Assembly (NCBI GenBank): GCA_913046025.1
Contig: CAJWRP010000084.1
Span: forward strand, 1-7,824
Length of the DNA stretch: 7,824 nucleotides
Direction: 5' to 3'
DNA from: an uncultured Chloroflexota bacterium
GTDB lineage: Bacteria; Chloroflexota; Dehalococcoidia; SAR202; UBA11138
Shown here: positions 7,086 through 7,824 of the stretch, one piece after another
How positions within the stretch are numbered: position 1 is the first letter of the stretch
How the letters are laid out: each line of letters begins with the position of its first letter
Position numbers and translations under genes: made by a program
The notes under the pieces: generated by a model
What the model saw: the letters and a program-made list of their open reading frames with translations, nothing else
Databases searched by the model: none
What the model was told of the DNA's origin: nothing

Positions 7086-7201
7086 ACCAGTGATTAGTTG
7101 TTACCAAATAGTCCTTAGTGGATAACCTAGCTGGACTTGGAACTACCTTTAGAAAGGTTCCTAAGAACTAAGAAACAACAACTTGGAACTATCAACCAAT
7201 C
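7086..7201 (+). promoter_or_regulatory. nuoC-nuoD intergenic leader with short direct repeats
   Basis: These 116 bases break the overlapping nuo gene series and contain no open frame. They hold two copies of ACTTGGAACTA (7135-7145 and 7181-7191), a tandem CTAAGAA pair (7161-7174), and a small inverted repeat ACCTTT/AAAGGT (7145-7150 and 7153-7158). A related GGACTGGAACTA lies before nuoA. No clear ribosome site precedes nuoD. The role is unknown; an internal promoter, an mRNA processing site or a translational control leader are possible. Confidence 0.35.
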
Positions 7202-7824
7202 ATGCAAATTCAGGAACAAAACAGGACCGGGAACGCCATCGACCTCATGATTAACATGGGGCCGCAGCATCCCAGCACCCACGGTGTTTTTCGCATCGTT
7301 ATCTGGGTTGATGGCGAGCGCATAGTCAAGGCGGAGCCTCACATTGGCTACCTCCATCGTGGTTCAGAGAAGCTGTGTGAAGGCGAGCTATACAGCCAGA
7401 TCATCACTCTGTTTGACAGAATGGACTATGTTGGCAATCTCAACAGCGAGTTGGCTTTCGTTCTTGCAGTAGAGAAACTTATGTCGATAGAGGTCCCGGA
7501 CCGGGCCAACTATATTCGTGTTATTCTCTGTGAGCTGAACCGTATTGCCAGCCACATGCTCTTTTATGGTGTCTATGGGCTTGATGTTGGCGCCATGACT
7601 CCTGTTCTGTATGGCTTCCGAGAGCGAGAAAGAATTCAGGCTCTTTTCGAAAACGTCACCGGGGCCCGAATGATGCATAACTACTTCAGGGTAGGCGGCG
7701 TCAAAGAGGAATTGCCGGACGACTTCGCTGCGCGCATGAAGGAACTACTTGAGGATCTCAAAAAGGGCATCGAGGAGTGCGACAGTCTTCTGTCTCAGAA
7801 CGAGATGTTTCTAGCCCGCACCAA
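7202..7824 (+). CDS. nuoD: NADH:quinone oxidoreductase subunit D, N-terminal part (3' end outside window)
   Basis: NuoD (49-kDa equivalent) forms the quinone-binding pocket of complex I with NuoB. 207 codons are present of a usual 370-410; the frame is open to the right edge. Conserved blocks are GPQHPSTHG (20-28), EPHIGYLHRG (45-54), FDRMDYVGN (71-79), LAVEKLMSIEVP, VILCELNRIASH and FRERERIQALFE. The two quinone-headgroup residues known from Thermus Nqo4 (His38 and Tyr87) align with H27 and Y76; the spacing of 49 residues is the same. ATG 7202 is the likely start, giving a 15-residue lead before the conserved MINMGPQHP. ATG 7247 is a possible later start, and neither has a strong ribosome site. 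The protein is separate from NuoC and preceded by a 116-bp gap. Confidence 0.95.
   Translation, partial: MQIQEQNRTGNAIDLMINMGPQHPSTHGVFRIVIWVDGERIVKAEPHIGYLHRGSEKLCEGELYSQIITLFDRMDYVGNLNSELAFVLAVEKLMSIEVPDRANYIRVILCELNRIASHMLFYGVYGLDVGAMTPVLYGFRERERIQALFENVTGARMMHNYFRVGGVKEELPDDFAARMKELLEDLKKGIEECDSLLSQNEMFLART

Noticed and set aside
1..7824. CRISPR array, tRNA, rRNA, integrase or transposase gene
   Set aside because: No regularly spaced repeats, no tRNA-like cloverleaf and no recombinase motifs were seen on either strand.

Overview
The window reads as ordinary chromosomal DNA of a free-living bacterium. I infer Chloroflexota (a Dehalococcoidia/SAR202-like lineage), at moderate confidence only. 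The reasons are the Thr/Pro-rich lipoprotein linker followed by CARDB domains, a HAD protein of the FDLYNTL type, a HypE-like AIR-synthase protein that is not in a hyp cluster, and the nuoA-B-C-D order. No marker gene settles the taxonomy.

Layout. Positions 1-1811 hold the C-terminal half of mfd, the transcription-repair coupling factor; it runs off the left edge. A short gap follows with a perfect 40-bp palindrome (1866-1905). The palindrome abuts the broken 5' end of a vapC-like PIN-domain toxin remnant, which also carries an in-frame stop (1896-2282). On the opposite strand lies an intact HAD-superfamily hydrolase (2289-2996). It diverges across a 131-bp gap from an intact AIR-synthase/HypE-family protein (3128-4141). 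Next is a decayed lipoprotein gene (about 4167-5449). It has a lipobox, a Thr/Pro-rich linker and two CARDB domains, spread over three frames and interrupted by two internal stops. From 5607 to the right edge is the start of a complex I operon: nuoA, nuoB and nuoC, which overlap, then a 116-bp gap and nuoD, which is cut by the edge.

How the genes work together. Only the nuo genes form a clear functional unit: the membrane subunit NuoA and the quinone-site arm subunits NuoB, NuoC and NuoD of NADH:quinone oxidoreductase. mfd, the HAD gene and the AIR-synthase gene look like independent housekeeping genes. Two stretches, 1812-2282 and 4142-5606, show gene decay and sit between intact genes.

I found no convincing new biological system. 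The observations most worth checking are the palindrome at the vapC break point, the multiply broken CARDB lipoprotein, the repeated GGAACTA-type motif ahead of nuoA and nuoD, and a substitution next to the N2-cluster region of NuoB. There are no rRNA, tRNA, CRISPR or intact mobile elements that I can recognise.
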